Shown here piece after piece: positions 26,173-38,042 of a stretch of 64,000 nucleotides of DNA. The first letter of the stretch is position 1. Every line of letters starts with the position of its first letter. The position numbers and the translations under genes were made by a program. Source of the stretch: Gloeopeniophorella convolvens (lineage: Eukaryota > Basidiomycota > Agaricomycetes > Russulales); NCBI GenBank assembly GCA_022496205.1, contig WTXD01000005.1:682001-746000 (forward strand), in the 5' to 3' direction. The notes beneath the pieces are model-generated. The model worked only from the letters and a program-made list of their open reading frames with translations, did not search any database and was not told the origin of the DNA.

Positions 26173-27134
26173 ATGTCCACCGCAGGATCACCCGCACCCT
26201 CCAATACCCTCCTGCTCCGCCGCCAGCTCGCGGAGCTCACCAAGCACCCCGTTGAGGGCTTCTCCGCCGGTGCGTGCCCCAGCTCTCGCGCCCTGCGTCC
26301 CGCAGCGTCCATCCTGATAACACCACCCCCGCGCAGGCCTCGTGGAAGACGGTAACCTCTACGAGTGGGAGATTATGATCATAGGGTGCGCCGCCCCCTT
26401 GCGCCGTTCCCCGCCCCCCGCCCCAGCGCTGATCCCCGATGGTTCGATCGCAGCCCAGCCGACACGATCTAGTGCGTCCCCGCGCCGCCACCGTGCGCCC
26501 GCATCGCTGATCTGCGTCTGCAGCGAGGGTGGCTTTTTCAAGGCGCGGTTAACCTTCCCACCCGAGTTCCCGCTCCTGCCGCCCAAGATGCGCTTCATCA
26601 CCCCGATGTGGCACCCGAACAGTGCGTCCACCCCGCGCTGCTGCTGACAGGGTGGTCTGAGGCTGATGGGCGGTGTGCAGTCTACCCCGACGGCGTCGTC
26701 TGCATCTCGATCCTCGTAAGCGCCCACGCGTCGCCTTCCCGTTGACTCGACCCGGCTGACACTGCGCCCAGCACGCACCCGGCGACGACCAATACGGCTA
26801 CGAGGACGCCGGCGAGCGGTGGATGCCCGTGCACTCGGTCGAGTCCATAGTCAGTGCCCGCCCCCACGCCAATGCGCCGCAGCCAAACTGACCAGCGCGT
26901 GCGCGCACGCTCGCGTATTCAGCTGCTAAGCGTCATCTCGCTACTCTCGTCCAACACGCCGAACCTCGACAGCCCGGCGAACGTCGACGCTGCCAAGGAG
27001 GTCCGGACAGATTTCGCCTGTACGTGCGCTGTGCTGCCCCAACTCGCCCACGCTCACCTGACGATCGCACACACCAGCGTATAGGAAGAAGGTCCGCCGC
27101 CTCGTCCGCCGGAGCGCCGAGGAGGCCTTCGACT
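26173..27134 (+). CDS. UBC15: Ubiquitin-conjugating enzyme E2, UBE2G1/Ubc15 type
   Basis: This E2 transfers ubiquitin to ligases and resembles human UBE2G1 and fission yeast Ubc15. Eight exons (26173-26269, 26337-26385, 26454-26471, 26524-26621, 26681-26715, 26772-26849, 26933-27019, 27078-27134) join in phase to 172 residues. The N-terminal 'LLLRRQLAELTKHPVEGFSAG' is nearly identical to the UBE2G1 pattern. The active site lies in 'HPNIYPDGVVCISIL', followed by the class-specific insertion 'HAPGDDQYGYEDAGERWMP' and 'PANVDAAKEVRTDF'. The C-terminal basic helix is 'RKKVRRLVRRSAEEAFD'. Exon 3 is an 18-base microexon. It differs from the UBC7 gene at 2702 mainly at both ends of the protein, so the two are old paralogues and not a recent duplicate. 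Confidence 0.94.
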
Positions 27135-27799
27135 AGAGCTCGTAGTTAGTGCCCAGTAGCCCCGCGCCTGCGCATCCCCCTCTCCTACTCAGGACCCTTT
27201 TTGTTGATGATTTCTGGCATATATATTCCGCTACTACGTCTGTACCACCCCCCATTTCCCCGGTCCCCGACCCTGCCCCTCCCACCGGTTCTCTTGCTAT
27301 TGAAGTGTCGTTGTAACGAACCACCCCCGCCATCGCGCGACAAGTTCAGGTCGTGGCATGTGAGCGCAGTGCGCTCGGGCGTACATTATCAGTCCAAGTC
27401 TGTCTAGTCCATCGCATGGTCATTTCGTCCGCCGCACCCGGCCACCTCGCACTCGGACTTGTACAACAAACACACTTCAAGCTTCAAAGCTTTATGGGCA
27501 GTACACGCACGCACGAACGCACATCCAAGGCAACGGCGGCGCGGGGGGGCAGGTGCGCAGCCTGGTATATGATACGTACAGTACATCCCCGGCCGAGCGA
27601 GCGCGCGCGCGCGGGCCATGGCATCGTACAGTGCAGTCGTGAACATGAACAATAAAAACGCGGCCGGGAGACGAGACGGGAAAGAAGAGAGACGAGGCAC
27701 AGGGAGGTACTAGTAAGAAGCGACGCCTGCAGTATATAAAAAGAAAAAGAAAAGGAAAAGAAAAGGAGACGCAGCAGAGGGGGTCCGTCCGCGAGACGC
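27135..27799. other. Convergent 3' region, UBC15 / CLA4
   Basis: This is untranslated flank of two converging genes. It contains an A-rich tract around 27735-27770 and no gene-like frame. Confidence 0.5.
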
Positions 27800-30781
27800 T
27801 TACGATGCCTGCTTGTTCGTGCGGAACCGCAGGAGGGGCGCGAGCCCCGAGAGCGCGCACGCCTTCTTCAAAAATTCGTGCTGCATGCATGCACCCACCC
27901 ATCAGCGCCCGCAAAGCAAAAACGTGGAGAGGGACGGGGGACGGGGACACGCACCTCGAGCAGCTCGCCGGCCGTCGCACGGCTCTTGACGTCGACGCAC
28001 AGACACACGCTCAGGAACGCCTTGAGCTCGCGCGAGAGCGCCTCGGGCTTCTTGAGCGTCGGCGTGCCGTTCGTCGCGATCAAATACAGCGCCTTGAGCG
28101 GCTCCTCGTCGAGGTACGGCGGCTCCTGCTCGATCATCTCGATCGCCATGATCCCGAGCGACCAGATGTCCACCTTGGCGCCGTACTCCTTCTGCTTGAC
28201 CACCTCGGGCGCCATCCAGTACGGCGTGCCGACCATCGTCGCGCGCTTCGACTTTTGGTCCGTCAGCTTGGCGCAGAAGCCAAAGTCGGCTGGGTGCGGG
28301 CGGGTGGTGAGGGGGGAGACGGGGAGGTCGGGAAAGGGAGGGGGTACGCACTGATTTTGACGCGCCCGGCGGCGTCGAGAAGCACGTTGTCCGACTTGAT
28401 GTCGCGGTGGATGATGTGCTGGCTGTGCAGGTGCCCGAGGCCCTTGCACGTCTGCCCACACACACGCCCGTCAGCCCCGCCCCCCACACACCCACAAACA
28501 CACCCGCACGCACCTCGTTCGAGATACACGCAATCTGGTCCTCCTCGAGCGTGTTGTTCTCGATGATGTCCGTGAGCGCGCCGCCCTCCATGAATTCCAT
28601 GACGACCCAGAGCTCGTTCGAGCGTATGAGGTACGAGTTGAGGAAGTTGACGATGTTCGGGTGACGGCTCTCCTTCATGACCATGATCTCGTTCACGATC
28701 AGCTCCTTGCGCGGCTGCGTCGCCAGGTCCATCTCCTTGATCGCCACCTTTTTCCCCGTCGCGAGCGTCTTGGCCACGTACACGTGCCCCGACGCGCTGC
28801 GCCGCACAACGTCAGCCCAGACCCGCCGCGCCAATGCAACGACGGCCCACGCACCCCTGCCCGATCTTCTTGATCTTGCTGTACAGCAGCTTCGGGTCGC
28901 TCGGATCGACGACCGAGCGCATCTTGTCCATGATCTGCGCCTCGCTCATTGTGCTGATCCGCTTCTCGACCTCCTTGACCTTAGGCTTCTCCAGCGCCGC
29001 GGCCGCGGCCGCCACGCTCCTGTCCTTCCCGTCGTCGCCGCCCTCGACGACCGCCGTGATCCCGCCGGGCTGTGGCAGCGGCTTCTTGTTCGTCTGCAGT
29101 GGCTTGACCGGCGGCGGGCCAGCGAGCGCGCCGGCTGCCCCGCCCACCGGCTGCGTTGCGGGCGTGCTGCTGCCGGCATCGACTTGGCCGGCGCGAGCGG
29201 AGGCCGCTGCTCGCGCTCAAGCTCGTCACGCTCCCGCTCCCGCTCGAGCAGCTCTCGCTCGCGTTCGCGCTCCTCGCGCTGCTGCTGCTCCCGCTCGCGC
29301 GACCGCTCGCGGTCCCGTTCCTCGGGCCGCAGCGTCTGCAGCGAGTCCTTGCGCTCCGGCACGGCCTGGTCGCCCGGGCCTTGCGCCTTGACGCGTGGCG
29401 GAGGTCGGACGGGTCCGGCTTGGGCGCGGACGGCGCGGGACGCGTCGCCGTGAGCAGCGGGCGCGGCGGCGCGGGGCGCGTCGCCGTGAGCCCGGGCCGG
29501 GCGCCGTTTGCCGGTGGCGCGGCGATCGTCTGCGAGTACGCGCCGTTGACGTAGTCGGCCGCGCGTTGCGCGCCGAGCGCGAGGTTCGTCGCCGCAGAGT
29601 CGACCGCGGGAGGCGCCGATTCCTGGCGAAGGATGGGCAGGCGCGGGGGCGTCGTCGTTGGCGTGGACGGGCCTTCGGCGAGTGTGGGCAGCTTGCCGAG
29701 GCCGCCGAGGCCGGTGCCGGCGCCGAACCGTGCTAGGAAAGTGTGAGCGGGAAGACGGGCACAGAAGAGAGGATTTGGCGTACGTGTGCTGGCGCCGGAT
29801 GCTATTCGCGTGGCGGGAGAGAGGCCAAGCTCCTCCATCTCCCGCTTCTGGTGGTCGGTGTAAAACTCGAGCACGTCGAGCACGGCCTGCGGGTCGCGCT
29901 GGTAGTCCTCGCGCGTGATGGCCGACTTTGTAAGCAGCTTGCTCCATTGCTCGGGCATGCCCTGCGCATACGCTTGCATCACGAGGCAGGACGGGAGAGA
30001 GCAGCGGATCACGTACAGTAAAGGCACCAGAGTGGGAGTCAAAGCCGACATGCACCTTGTGGACAAAGTTGGTGGGGTTGCTGACGCCGCTAAGGGGGCT
30101 GCGGGAGTAGATGTCGTCCTGCCATCCGTAGAGCTCCTCGTCGCCCTTGACGGAGAGGTAGTACCGCTTGTCTTTGGTCTCGAGCAGGAGGCAATAAGGT
30201 TTAAGATCCGTCCGCTCGATGTTGGACAGGTCGCGTAACCAGATGGTGCTTTGTGGGGGCGAGGTCTGAGGGGCGAGGGGTCAGCACCTGCGCCTGGTCC
30301 CTTATTCCAGGTGCGCCGGCGGGGCAATCGTGGTGCCAGATGGGGCGCGGCAGGGCGCGGTGCCGGGGCAACCGCGCCGACAGGACAGCGCCGCCGGTCC
30401 CCGCCCAGCCACCCAGCACACAGCTAACAAAGCAAAGAAGGGGAGACTGACCTCGTTCTTGTGCACGGTGAGGGACTGCTCCTTGAGGACGAGAAACTTT
30501 TCTCTCCAGAGCCAGCTCGCAAAAGCGTCCTCCTTGAAGCCGGCGAGGCCCTGGCGGATGATGCCCGACTCACCGGAGCCGCGGTTGGGGAAGCCACCGA
30601 TGTTGGGTGTACCGCCGATGCCCGAGTAGGAGGTAGCGTAGGAGGAGGTGGAGGGGGTGAGGGTGAGGGACGAGCCGGCGGGGTAGGAGATGGAGGAGCT
30701 GGTCGAGGTGGAGCGGATGGGAATCTGGGGCGCAGGGCGGGAGGGCGTGAGGGAGGTGGCCGTGACTTGGTTGAAGGCCAT
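27800..30781 (-). CDS. CLA4: PAK-family Ser/Thr kinase, CLA4 type (two frame breaks)
   Basis: This is a Cdc42/Rac effector kinase acting in polarity, septin organisation and mating morphogenesis. The start at 30781 opens a Ser/Pro-rich leader. A PH domain follows ('[20 protein letters not shown]' to '[20 protein letters not shown]'), placing it with Cla4 rather than Ste20. The CRIB motif is '[19 protein letters not shown]', then a 'MPEQWSKLL' stretch, a Pro/Ala linker, and a charged Arg/Glu coiled segment (about 29200-29330). The C-terminal kinase domain has 'VAIKEMDL' (ATP lysine), '[11 protein letters not shown]', 'DFGFCAKL' and '[11 protein letters not shown]'. The last exon encodes '[17 protein letters not shown]' and the stop. 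The frame changes twice within the linker, near 29400 and near 29165, each equal to one missing base with no plausible intron. The kinase and N-terminal domains are otherwise intact. Confidence 0.9.
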
Positions 30782-31341
30782 GATGACGGGCGAGCAGGAA
30801 GAGGCAAACGCGGTCGTCAGGGAACTAGGTTGTGTGTATTAAAAAGGGAAGAAGATGCAGGCGCAGATAACGACACAGGGCCGAGATGCGGGGCGTCGCT
30901 GTGGCTGCGCTCGCCGACGTTACGGGGCGCGGAGACGAGAGCAACGATGGGGAGCGGTGGTCGAGCTGGAGACGAGGGAGCTGAGAGAGAGGGCGATGGA
31001 GAGATGGGCTGTAGCAGCTGTAGCCAAGCGAACGGACGCGATCTGATGAATCATGCCCTCGCCCTTGTTCTGCCCCTGACACATCCTATCCACAACATAT
31101 TTCCCCTCTTTTCTCAACGAGCTACCCACAACAGCGCTCGCTTGTGTCGATCCAACAGTCCCACTCTAACAGCGAATCACGCCCAGCAACGAGCCGCTCT
31201 TGCCCACCGCGGCGCAACCCGTATGGAAACAGCCCCCGGACGTGGCAGTGCCCATCCAGGCGTCCAGGCGTCCGCCACTGATGGCCAACGGAAATACGAT
31301 TATAGAATGCTCTATTATGGTACAGCAACCTCCGTATCCCT
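30782..31341. other. CLA4 upstream region and 3' flank of uS19m gene
   Basis: It contains the presumed CLA4 promoter and 5' leader, and the 3' flank of the ribosomal protein gene. No coding features were recognised. Confidence 0.5.
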
Positions 31342-31809
31342 CTACTTGTTCTTCGTCTGCCTGGCAACAAACGCGCATTAGCACCCGGCAGCACAGAGAA
31401 CACAGAGAGCCCCGCGCACTTGTACACGAAGCGCTTCTTGGTGTGCGAAAACTCGCCCAGCTTGTGCCCGACCATGTCCTGCGTCACGTTCACCGGCACA
31501 TAGTCCTTCCCGTTGTGCACCAGGAACCGCAGCCTGTCCGCCACCCGCGCGTCAGAACCGCACGCATGCACACATGGCGAGCCAGCACGCACCCGACAAA
31601 GTTCGGCAGGATCGTGCACGCGCGCGCCTGGGTTTTGATGGGGGTGTTGTTCGCGAGCGCGTCGCGGATGTTAGGGAACGCGACGAAGAACGGTCCTGCA
31701 CGGGAGAGAGGGAGCGGGTCAGCCATGCTCTGCGTCATGCGAGTGTGCGCGAGGCGCACGCACCTTTCCATGCGGACCGTCCTGAGCGCAAGATGAGCGA
31801 CGGGTGCAT
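31342..31809 (-). CDS. RSM19: Mitochondrial small ribosomal subunit protein uS19
   Basis: This is the mitochondrial homologue of bacterial S19, which binds 16S-type rRNA in the small-subunit head. Four exons (31809-31764, 31695-31593, 31533-31420, 31360-31342) join in phase to 93 residues. The family blocks are '[19 protein letters not shown]', '[20 protein letters not shown]', '[20 protein letters not shown]' and the end 'KKRFVYKQTKNK'. The last exon is only 19 bases and supplies the conserved basic 'QTKNK' tail. Without it the frame would run into unrelated sequence. The start ATG at 31809 is the only in-frame ATG after an upstream stop. The short N-terminus may act as the mitochondrial targeting signal. 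Confidence 0.93.
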
Positions 31810-32106
31810 GTGCGTGCGGTGGGGATGGAGGAGGGACAGCGTCGCGCCGGGCGCCTTGCCGAGTCGGAGTGAGCTGTCGGCGGAGTGCCACGTGGCGATG
31901 CAATCTTATCTTATCGTGCCCGACTCGGCGACAGCCCCGTGTCCACCCTCTCCAGCAGTGCTACAGAACACCCGTGTATTCCAACAGACACACGACACAA
32001 CCTAGATCTATGTAGTACGCGGCGCCAGCGACCGTCCTCAGCGCCCGCGCCCTAACTTACAGCGCATAAAGATATCCCTCTACCCAATAAGTAACCCATC
32101 ATTTCC

Positions 32107-35100
32107 TCAGGGACTGCGCGCCGACCCATTCGCGCTGCCCCCATGCGCCGCCGCGAGCTGCGCAAGCACGCCGACAACCTCCTCGCGCGCAAGCCGCCAG
32201 CGTGCGTCCGTCCCGCCCGCGCCCGTCGAGCAAGTCTCGGCGTCGTCCAGCTCGCCGAGCCGGCGCAGCAGCTTCTCGTCCCGCCCGAGCGCGAGCACAA
32301 AGTCCTTCGCGTGCGCGATGCTCTCGCTCTCGTCGCTCAGCGCCCACGCCGCACGCGGCGAGTGCGTCGGCCCACCCGCGTGCAGGATCGCGCCGACCGC
32401 CGTCGAGCGCGAGATATAGTTCGGCAGCACCAGGAACGAGTTTTCGCCCGGGATGATCCGCAGGCCGTACCGCTCCCCCAGGCTGCGCGCGCGGCGGGTT
32501 AGCTCGGCGGGTTGTGAGAGGAGGAAAGGACAATGAGGACCCACCTGTCGAAAATGTGGTTCTGCGCCTCGGCGGCCTGGCGCCGCGCCCACGCGCGGTC
32601 TCCAGCGTCGATTGCATCGTCGCCGCTGAAGTAGCGCCACACGATGCTCGCCTCCCGCTCCTCGACGAATGAGCCAGGCGTGCGCTCCGTGAACTACACA
32701 TTCCATGAGCACACACAGCCGCTGACCACACGGGCGGACGCACATAATTCAAGATCTCGATGCATGCGCTCTTCCACGTCAGGTTAAAGTTGGCCACCAT
32801 CGTGATCCACGACGACTCGCCACTCTTGCCGGGGATAGGCTTGACGAAGCACCCGTTCTCCGCCCTGGAAGCCTATCAGTCCCCCGACGTTCTTGGCTTC
32901 CGACAGGGCGTACTCACACAAACCCGACCCTCGGAAGGTCCTTCGCGAGCTCGTCCAGCGTACGCGTCGTCAGCCCGCTCAGCAACCACACCTCGTTCTT
33001 CGTGTCCTCCGACAGGCGCCGCACGACGTCGACCGCCTCGCGCGGCACGTCCTCGCTCTTGCCCGCGTCGCGCTCGCGCCGCGGGATGCGGGGCCAGAGC
33101 GTGTCCTCGAGGTCAACGAGCAGCAACCGGCGCTGCGAATGGCGGTAGCGAGGGAGCAGCCGCGCAAGGTCCAGCTTCGCGACAAGCACGTCGCCCTGCT
33201 GGTGCTCGATGTTCATCCGCAGGCAGCGCGTCAGGAACGACGTCACGAATGTCTGCGCGGTTTGCGTCACCACGTGGTTGTGCAGGTCCTGCGATGACGT
33301 GCGTGAGCGGCGGCAGGACTCCAATGAAGGCCCAAGGCGTGGCGACTTACGTCCCAGCGCGAGAACGCTTCGTCATCGTCCATCGTGAGCGCCTGGTGGA
33401 TCGCCTTGGCCGTGTTGCGCGTGTCCCACGGGTTCACCGCAATGCACGAGCGGAAGCCGCTGTAGCTGTAAGATCCGGTGAACTGCACAACGAATGACAT
33501 CAGTCGCGGCCCATAGAGGGACATCATTTGACCGGCGTACCTCACTCAGAATGAGCGGCCGATGACGCGTATCTTGGCAGACGACGAATTCGTGCGTGCG
33601 CAGCGCCATGCCCTCGCGCATGCACGTAACCAGGAACGCATCCGCGACCGTCAGCAGCGCGAGGTACTGGCTGAAGCTGAGGTCCTCGGTGTGCAGGAAC
33701 ACGACGGGCTGGTACGTGAGCGTCGAGAAGCGCGAATTGATACGGGCGACGACGTCCGCCACGCCGCCGTGCGCCTCATTCTCTTCCGACGTCTGGAGCG
33801 CGACTTGGATGAGGATGACCTTGTGGTGGAACTCGGGATGCTTCTCGAGGAATGCCTCGAACGCCAGTAGCTTGTGGCGCACGCCCTGGATGATACGATC
33901 AGAAATTGGGCGCGAGAACCTGACGCGCGGGCCTAACCTGTACTTCATCAAGCTTGTCACGCCCGACAACAAGCTTGACACCGGCGTAGCGTTCCTTCAG
34001 AGTCTGGACCCACTGCGCGACCTCAGGATCACGTCTGCCAAACGCGAACACCTGAATTAGCGCCACTGTTCCTATCCTCAATCAACAGAGAAGCGCAACA
34101 ACGCTCACTTCTTCTCGGCGAGCGCCTTGACATCGATGCCGACCGGGAATACGCCAACGTCGACAAAGTGGTCGTCGAGCTGGATACCCTTCGGCAGCGT
34201 CTCGAGCGCCAGGATGCGCGAGACCGTCTGGCGGAAGTGGCGCGCGTAATTGGCCGTTTGGAAGCCGATGAGGTCCGCGGAGAGCATGCCACGTAGCAGC
34301 GATTCGCGCACGGACAAGCAGCGGAAGATCTCGGACGAGGGAAACGCGACGTGCAGGAAGAAGCCGATAATGGCAGTAGGAAGCTTCGCTCGGACCAGCT
34401 GCGGCACGAGCATCAAGTGGTAATCGTTTACCCAGACTGGCCGCGTCTTGTTAGTGCCAAAAATTCGTTTGGCGATGGGAAGACATACTGATGTCGCCTT
34501 CCTGGTAGTTCGCGATAATAGTATCTGCGAAACGCTGGTTCACCGACACGTATTGTTTGTAACTCGAGCTCTCGTAGAAAGTTTTTGTCTTCGGCGCGTC
34601 CGGGACGACGTAGTGCAAGCACGGCCAGAGCACTTGATGGCAGAAATTGTCATAGTACTGAGTGAACTCTTCGTCAGGGATCCAGACCGGCGAGCTGTCG
34701 TATTCCTCGCCCATGCGGCGGTCGATGTTGCGCCGCAAGTGGTCCTTGAAGAAATCCGTGTTAGTGCCCAGGGTGCCAACCCACATCTTGCGTTTGAGGC
34801 GTCCCTCGACCGAATTGACGGCGTTGGTGAGACCGCCATTGCCGTGAGGGTTTGGCTCGATGTGGTACTGGCGGCCGATGGGCGAGTCTGAGAGCGGCCG
34901 GCGTGCGATGGAGCGGGTGTTCTTGCGCTGAGAACGGAGTGGGACGTGTGCATGGTGCTCGTCTATCGAGCGCTGGCGAATAGGAGCCGGGGAGCCAGAG
35001 GGGTCAGCGAAGAGAGCGGTGGGCGCGGGAGACCTGGTTCCCGCGTCGCCAAATGCCGGCGAGAACGACGCGAAGAGTGGATTAACGTGCTCCACGCCCG

Positions 35101-35565
35101 GAGTTGTTGCAGGTGTGCCCGCTCGGGACTGCGAACAGATCAGTAAGTATCATCTATGCGCCAGGACGCTAGAAAGGGTGGGTTCGGCAGCTTTCAGCGA
35201 AAATTGGGGCCCTGGACAACTTGTGCACCCGAGATGCATTCAGATGCAAGGGGAGCGCGTCGGACCGGAGATGCCGTCCGCGCAGGCGCCGCCACGTCGA
35301 AGACACAGAATTCTGAGGTGCATTCAAGCCTCACCTTGTCTTTTAGGTCCTCGACAATACTGAGGATCGGTGCGGGGGTACGAGCTCTTGATGGAGGTAG
35401 AGACAGCTTGAACGGCTGGTCTTTGCCGACACCGGGGAAAGCCGTCGGTAACGGAGCATGGAGAGCGGTCCGTTCTGGTGTGGGAGGGTGGGACTCGCCG
35501 ATGATGGCAGTGTTAGGGAGAAAGAGGGACGCGATGATGACCCGATGGTTTCTGAAGGAGCTCAT
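32107..35565 (-). CDS. Trehalose-6-phosphate synthase complex subunit, Tps3/Tsl1-like
   Basis: This is a cytosolic subunit of the trehalose synthase complex. An N-terminal low-complexity region (start at 35565) precedes a GT20 synthase domain. That domain has 'GFFLHVAFPSSEIFRCLSVR', 'DLIGFQTANYARHF', 'VFPVGIDVKAL', 'LVVGRDKLDEVQGVRHKLLA' and 'VTCMREGMALRTHEFVVCQ'. A trehalose-phosphatase (HAD) domain follows with 'RLLLVDLEDTLWP', 'VWLLSGLTTRTLDEL' and 'VAENGCFVKP'. HAD motif I normally reads D-x-D-x-T; here the third position is Glu and the spacing is altered, so phosphatase activity is doubtful. That favours a regulatory Tps3/Tsl1-type role over a Tps2 enzyme. The stop is at 32107. About eight exons remain in frame. 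The gene lies in the same strand block as CLA4 and RSM19. Confidence 0.86.
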
Positions 35566-36412
35566 TGCAGTGCGGGAGAGGGGATGGGGTGCCCGGACAA
35601 CTGAACGTATGCATCTTTTAAGTATGACGCTCTTGGCCGGAGGTTGCCGGGGGTATGATGTCTCTCTCCCCGGGGCTGGCGCATCTCGCTGGCTCTCTGC
35701 TTCCTGCCGCGCAGCGCATACACGTTTATCACGTTCTGCGCCCCCATAGGACGCCTTTTATCGTAGACGCCTTTCTCGACCTAGAAGTTGCTGTCCAGCA
35801 GAGCGTCCGACCGTATCATAGAATCACGGCCCGCTAATATCTCCCATAGTCCTCCTTATGTCTTCGAACACCCATCGATCAGCTGTTTCCCGGGGTGATC
35901 ACTTCAACTCACAAGATCTCAACCTTGGCGGGGAATTGACGGATCTTCGCCGTTCCTCGTATCATGCAACAGTGATTTACCTCGTAGCCGTTGTACCGAG
36001 ACGGCTGCTGATCGTGTTGTACAACAAATATTAATGTTGATGCCGCGTGCTACCCCCACCCTCGTCAGTGTGGAGAAAGTCCCCTGATAGTGGCCCCAGC
36101 CGCGGCTGATTTGCAGATTTCGTCATGTGTATCATGATCGGTTCACAAGATAGGTCCAGACTCTGGAGAAACGTAAAGGAAGTGCAGGCTTGTCCGACCC
36201 TGTCACCAGCGCCCACCCAAGCGCGACCCCCCGCTCTGATATAGCTCTGTTGCTGCCTGTCCTCCCAATCCATCTCTTCGTAGCTGGCATTTCTACAACC
36301 TAATTCCGCATCCCAGTAAGAGACAAGACTCAGCCGATATATATCGATACATGGTATGATTGTCGAAGATCGTCGCCAGGGCCCGAATATGAACAGTCCG
36401 CGTTCTACCGGA
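35566..36412. other. Upstream region of the TPS-like gene
   Basis: These 0.85 kb precede the TPS-like start and follow the FolB gene's stop. Local AT-rich patches were seen near 35980-36040, and no gene. Confidence 0.5.
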
Positions 36413-37209
36413 TCATGTGCTACACGGACGTTGCAGCTGCACCACGAGTGCGTCCGCGAATGCCATGGCCGATGGCCTCCTTGCGCGAATGATCACCTCC
36501 TTGCAATGCGCGCTGGACGCTGCGCACGCAACGCGCGCTGCCTCGTGCACGACGCGCTCCAGTGTCCGGTGTGCCGACGACTCGGTCTCCTGCGTGACGC
36601 ACCATCACACCATGCGCCCACCTCGAACACAGAACTAGCACGCACCTCTATGACCCGGTCGACGAGCGCTGCATAGTCGACCTCCTCCGCGTGCTCTGGC
36701 TTTTCGCGGAACCAGATGTCCATCACGACACGCTGCTTCCCCTGGCGCTCCGGCTCCATCCCACCCATCAGCACGCCGAGCTCGAGCCCACGCACAAACG
36801 CCAGCACGTCCTGCGACTGCGCGCCATGTGGCGTCGTGAGCTCCCAGCCCATCCCGCCCGTCGCACGGCGGTGCCCGTTCGGCGATTCGAGCACGACGCG
36901 CACCTCCTGCACCGCGTCGCCCGCGTGCGCGAACGCGACACCCGTCACGGCCCGCGCGAGCGCGCGGCCGCTCACCCACGGTACGCCGGCGCGAATGCGA
37001 CCTAGCACCTCGTCCTCGAGGTCCCAGTAGCGGATGGAGAACCGCGCATCGTCGGTCGCGGCGGCGAGTAGCAGGGACGTGGGGTGCAGGTGGAAGTGGA
37101 TTGAGAGCTTGTGCGGCTGCAGCGATCTGTGGCCGAGGATGTCGACGCCGCTCGAGGTGTGGAGGCCAAGGTCTTCGATAGAAACGATATCGGGCGAAGG
37201 TGGCTGCAT
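36413..37209 (-). CDS. FolB-type dihydroneopterin aldolase domain protein
   Basis: Dihydroneopterin aldolase cleaves 7,8-dihydroneopterin to the hydroxymethyl pterin used for folate. Two exons (37209-36646 and 36589-36413) join in phase to 246 residues. There appear to be two FolB half-repeats. The first contains 'VSIEDLGLHTSSGVDILGHR' and 'FSIRYWDLEDEVLGRI'. The second contains 'RVVMDIWFREKPEHAEEVDYAALVDRVI', then 'SSAHRTLERVVHEAARVAC' and 'EVIIRARRPSAMAFADALVV'. In most fungi FolB domains are the front part of the trifunctional Fol1 protein. Here the gene ends after them, with no HPPK or DHPS sequence downstream in about 1 kb. It could be a stand-alone enzyme or a FolB-like paralogue with another role. 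Confidence 0.75.
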
Positions 37210-38042
37210 AGGTCAAGCAATAACAACGCAACGAGCTACGGTGCCTGCTCTCCGTGATATCGAGGGCGGCTTATTGGCGGCTTACTCATAGCATGACGGC
37301 GCGCTCAAAGGGCAGCTCTCCAAGGCAATGATTGGGCCAAGATTGGGCGCTCCGGCGAATAAATGAAATACCGATATATTGGGCGCTTATGCAAAAAGTG
37401 CAAGTTGACGAGCATTACTCTGCATTCACACTGCAGTGGTCACACGTGAGGCATTCAAGTGATAAAACATTGTGTTTTAAGGGCTGGGGCTGCACGGTGA
37501 TGCTGCAGGTCGTGCTCATCACTCCTGCGAGGCGCCCCTTGCACTGGTGGGGCAGCGGCAGTGGGGCAAATAGCAGGAACTGCAGGAACTAGCACGAAGG
37601 TACTTACAGAAGGGGCGCTGGGGTGGTCACGTACTAGCGTCGCAAGATAGTAAGAATGGTTAGCCGCCACAGTGACTGACGCGTTTTCCAAAGGTGGGTT
37701 TTAGTTGGTCTTCAATCACAGATCTCGAGCAGGGTCTAGCCACGAGATCGTTGCGCTCACTTAAGTGCCGTCCATGGGGCCCACCGTTGAATCACTCGCC
37801 CCGCGCTCAGCGGTTACCAATACGCGGGACACCGAGTAGACCAAGATGATATTGGTGGATGGTGGGGTAGTCAATAGTCCGGGTAAGGTTCGTGCACCGT
37901 CATACACGTAGCAGTAAAGTAGCATTGGCTCGTCAGATTCAACGCGTGACTGAGCTGCCCCGGATATAATGAGTCGTGGCTACAGCGAACGAAGGCAGCG
38001 GTGTCGTTTCAGATTACTGCCGTGCAGTATACGCACAGGGGA
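37210..38042. other. Intergenic region between FolB gene and P450
   Basis: It holds the upstream region of the FolB gene and the 3' flank of the P450. A minus-strand frame (37455-37691) ends in Cys-Phe-Ile-Thr but is not convincing as a gene. Confidence 0.45.

Noticed and set aside
28981..30327. Reading CLA4 linker as a single frame through to 28981
   Set aside because: The frame loses the Arg/Glu segment and kinase domain. Two frame switches recover all conserved parts, so the long frame is only partly real.
37455..37691. Minus-strand 78-codon ORF ending Cys-Phe-Ile-Thr, considered as a second pheromone precursor
   Set aside because: Thr is an unusual CaaX end, the protein is long for the family and rich in Pro/Ala, and it overlaps ordinary intergenic DNA far from the receptor.
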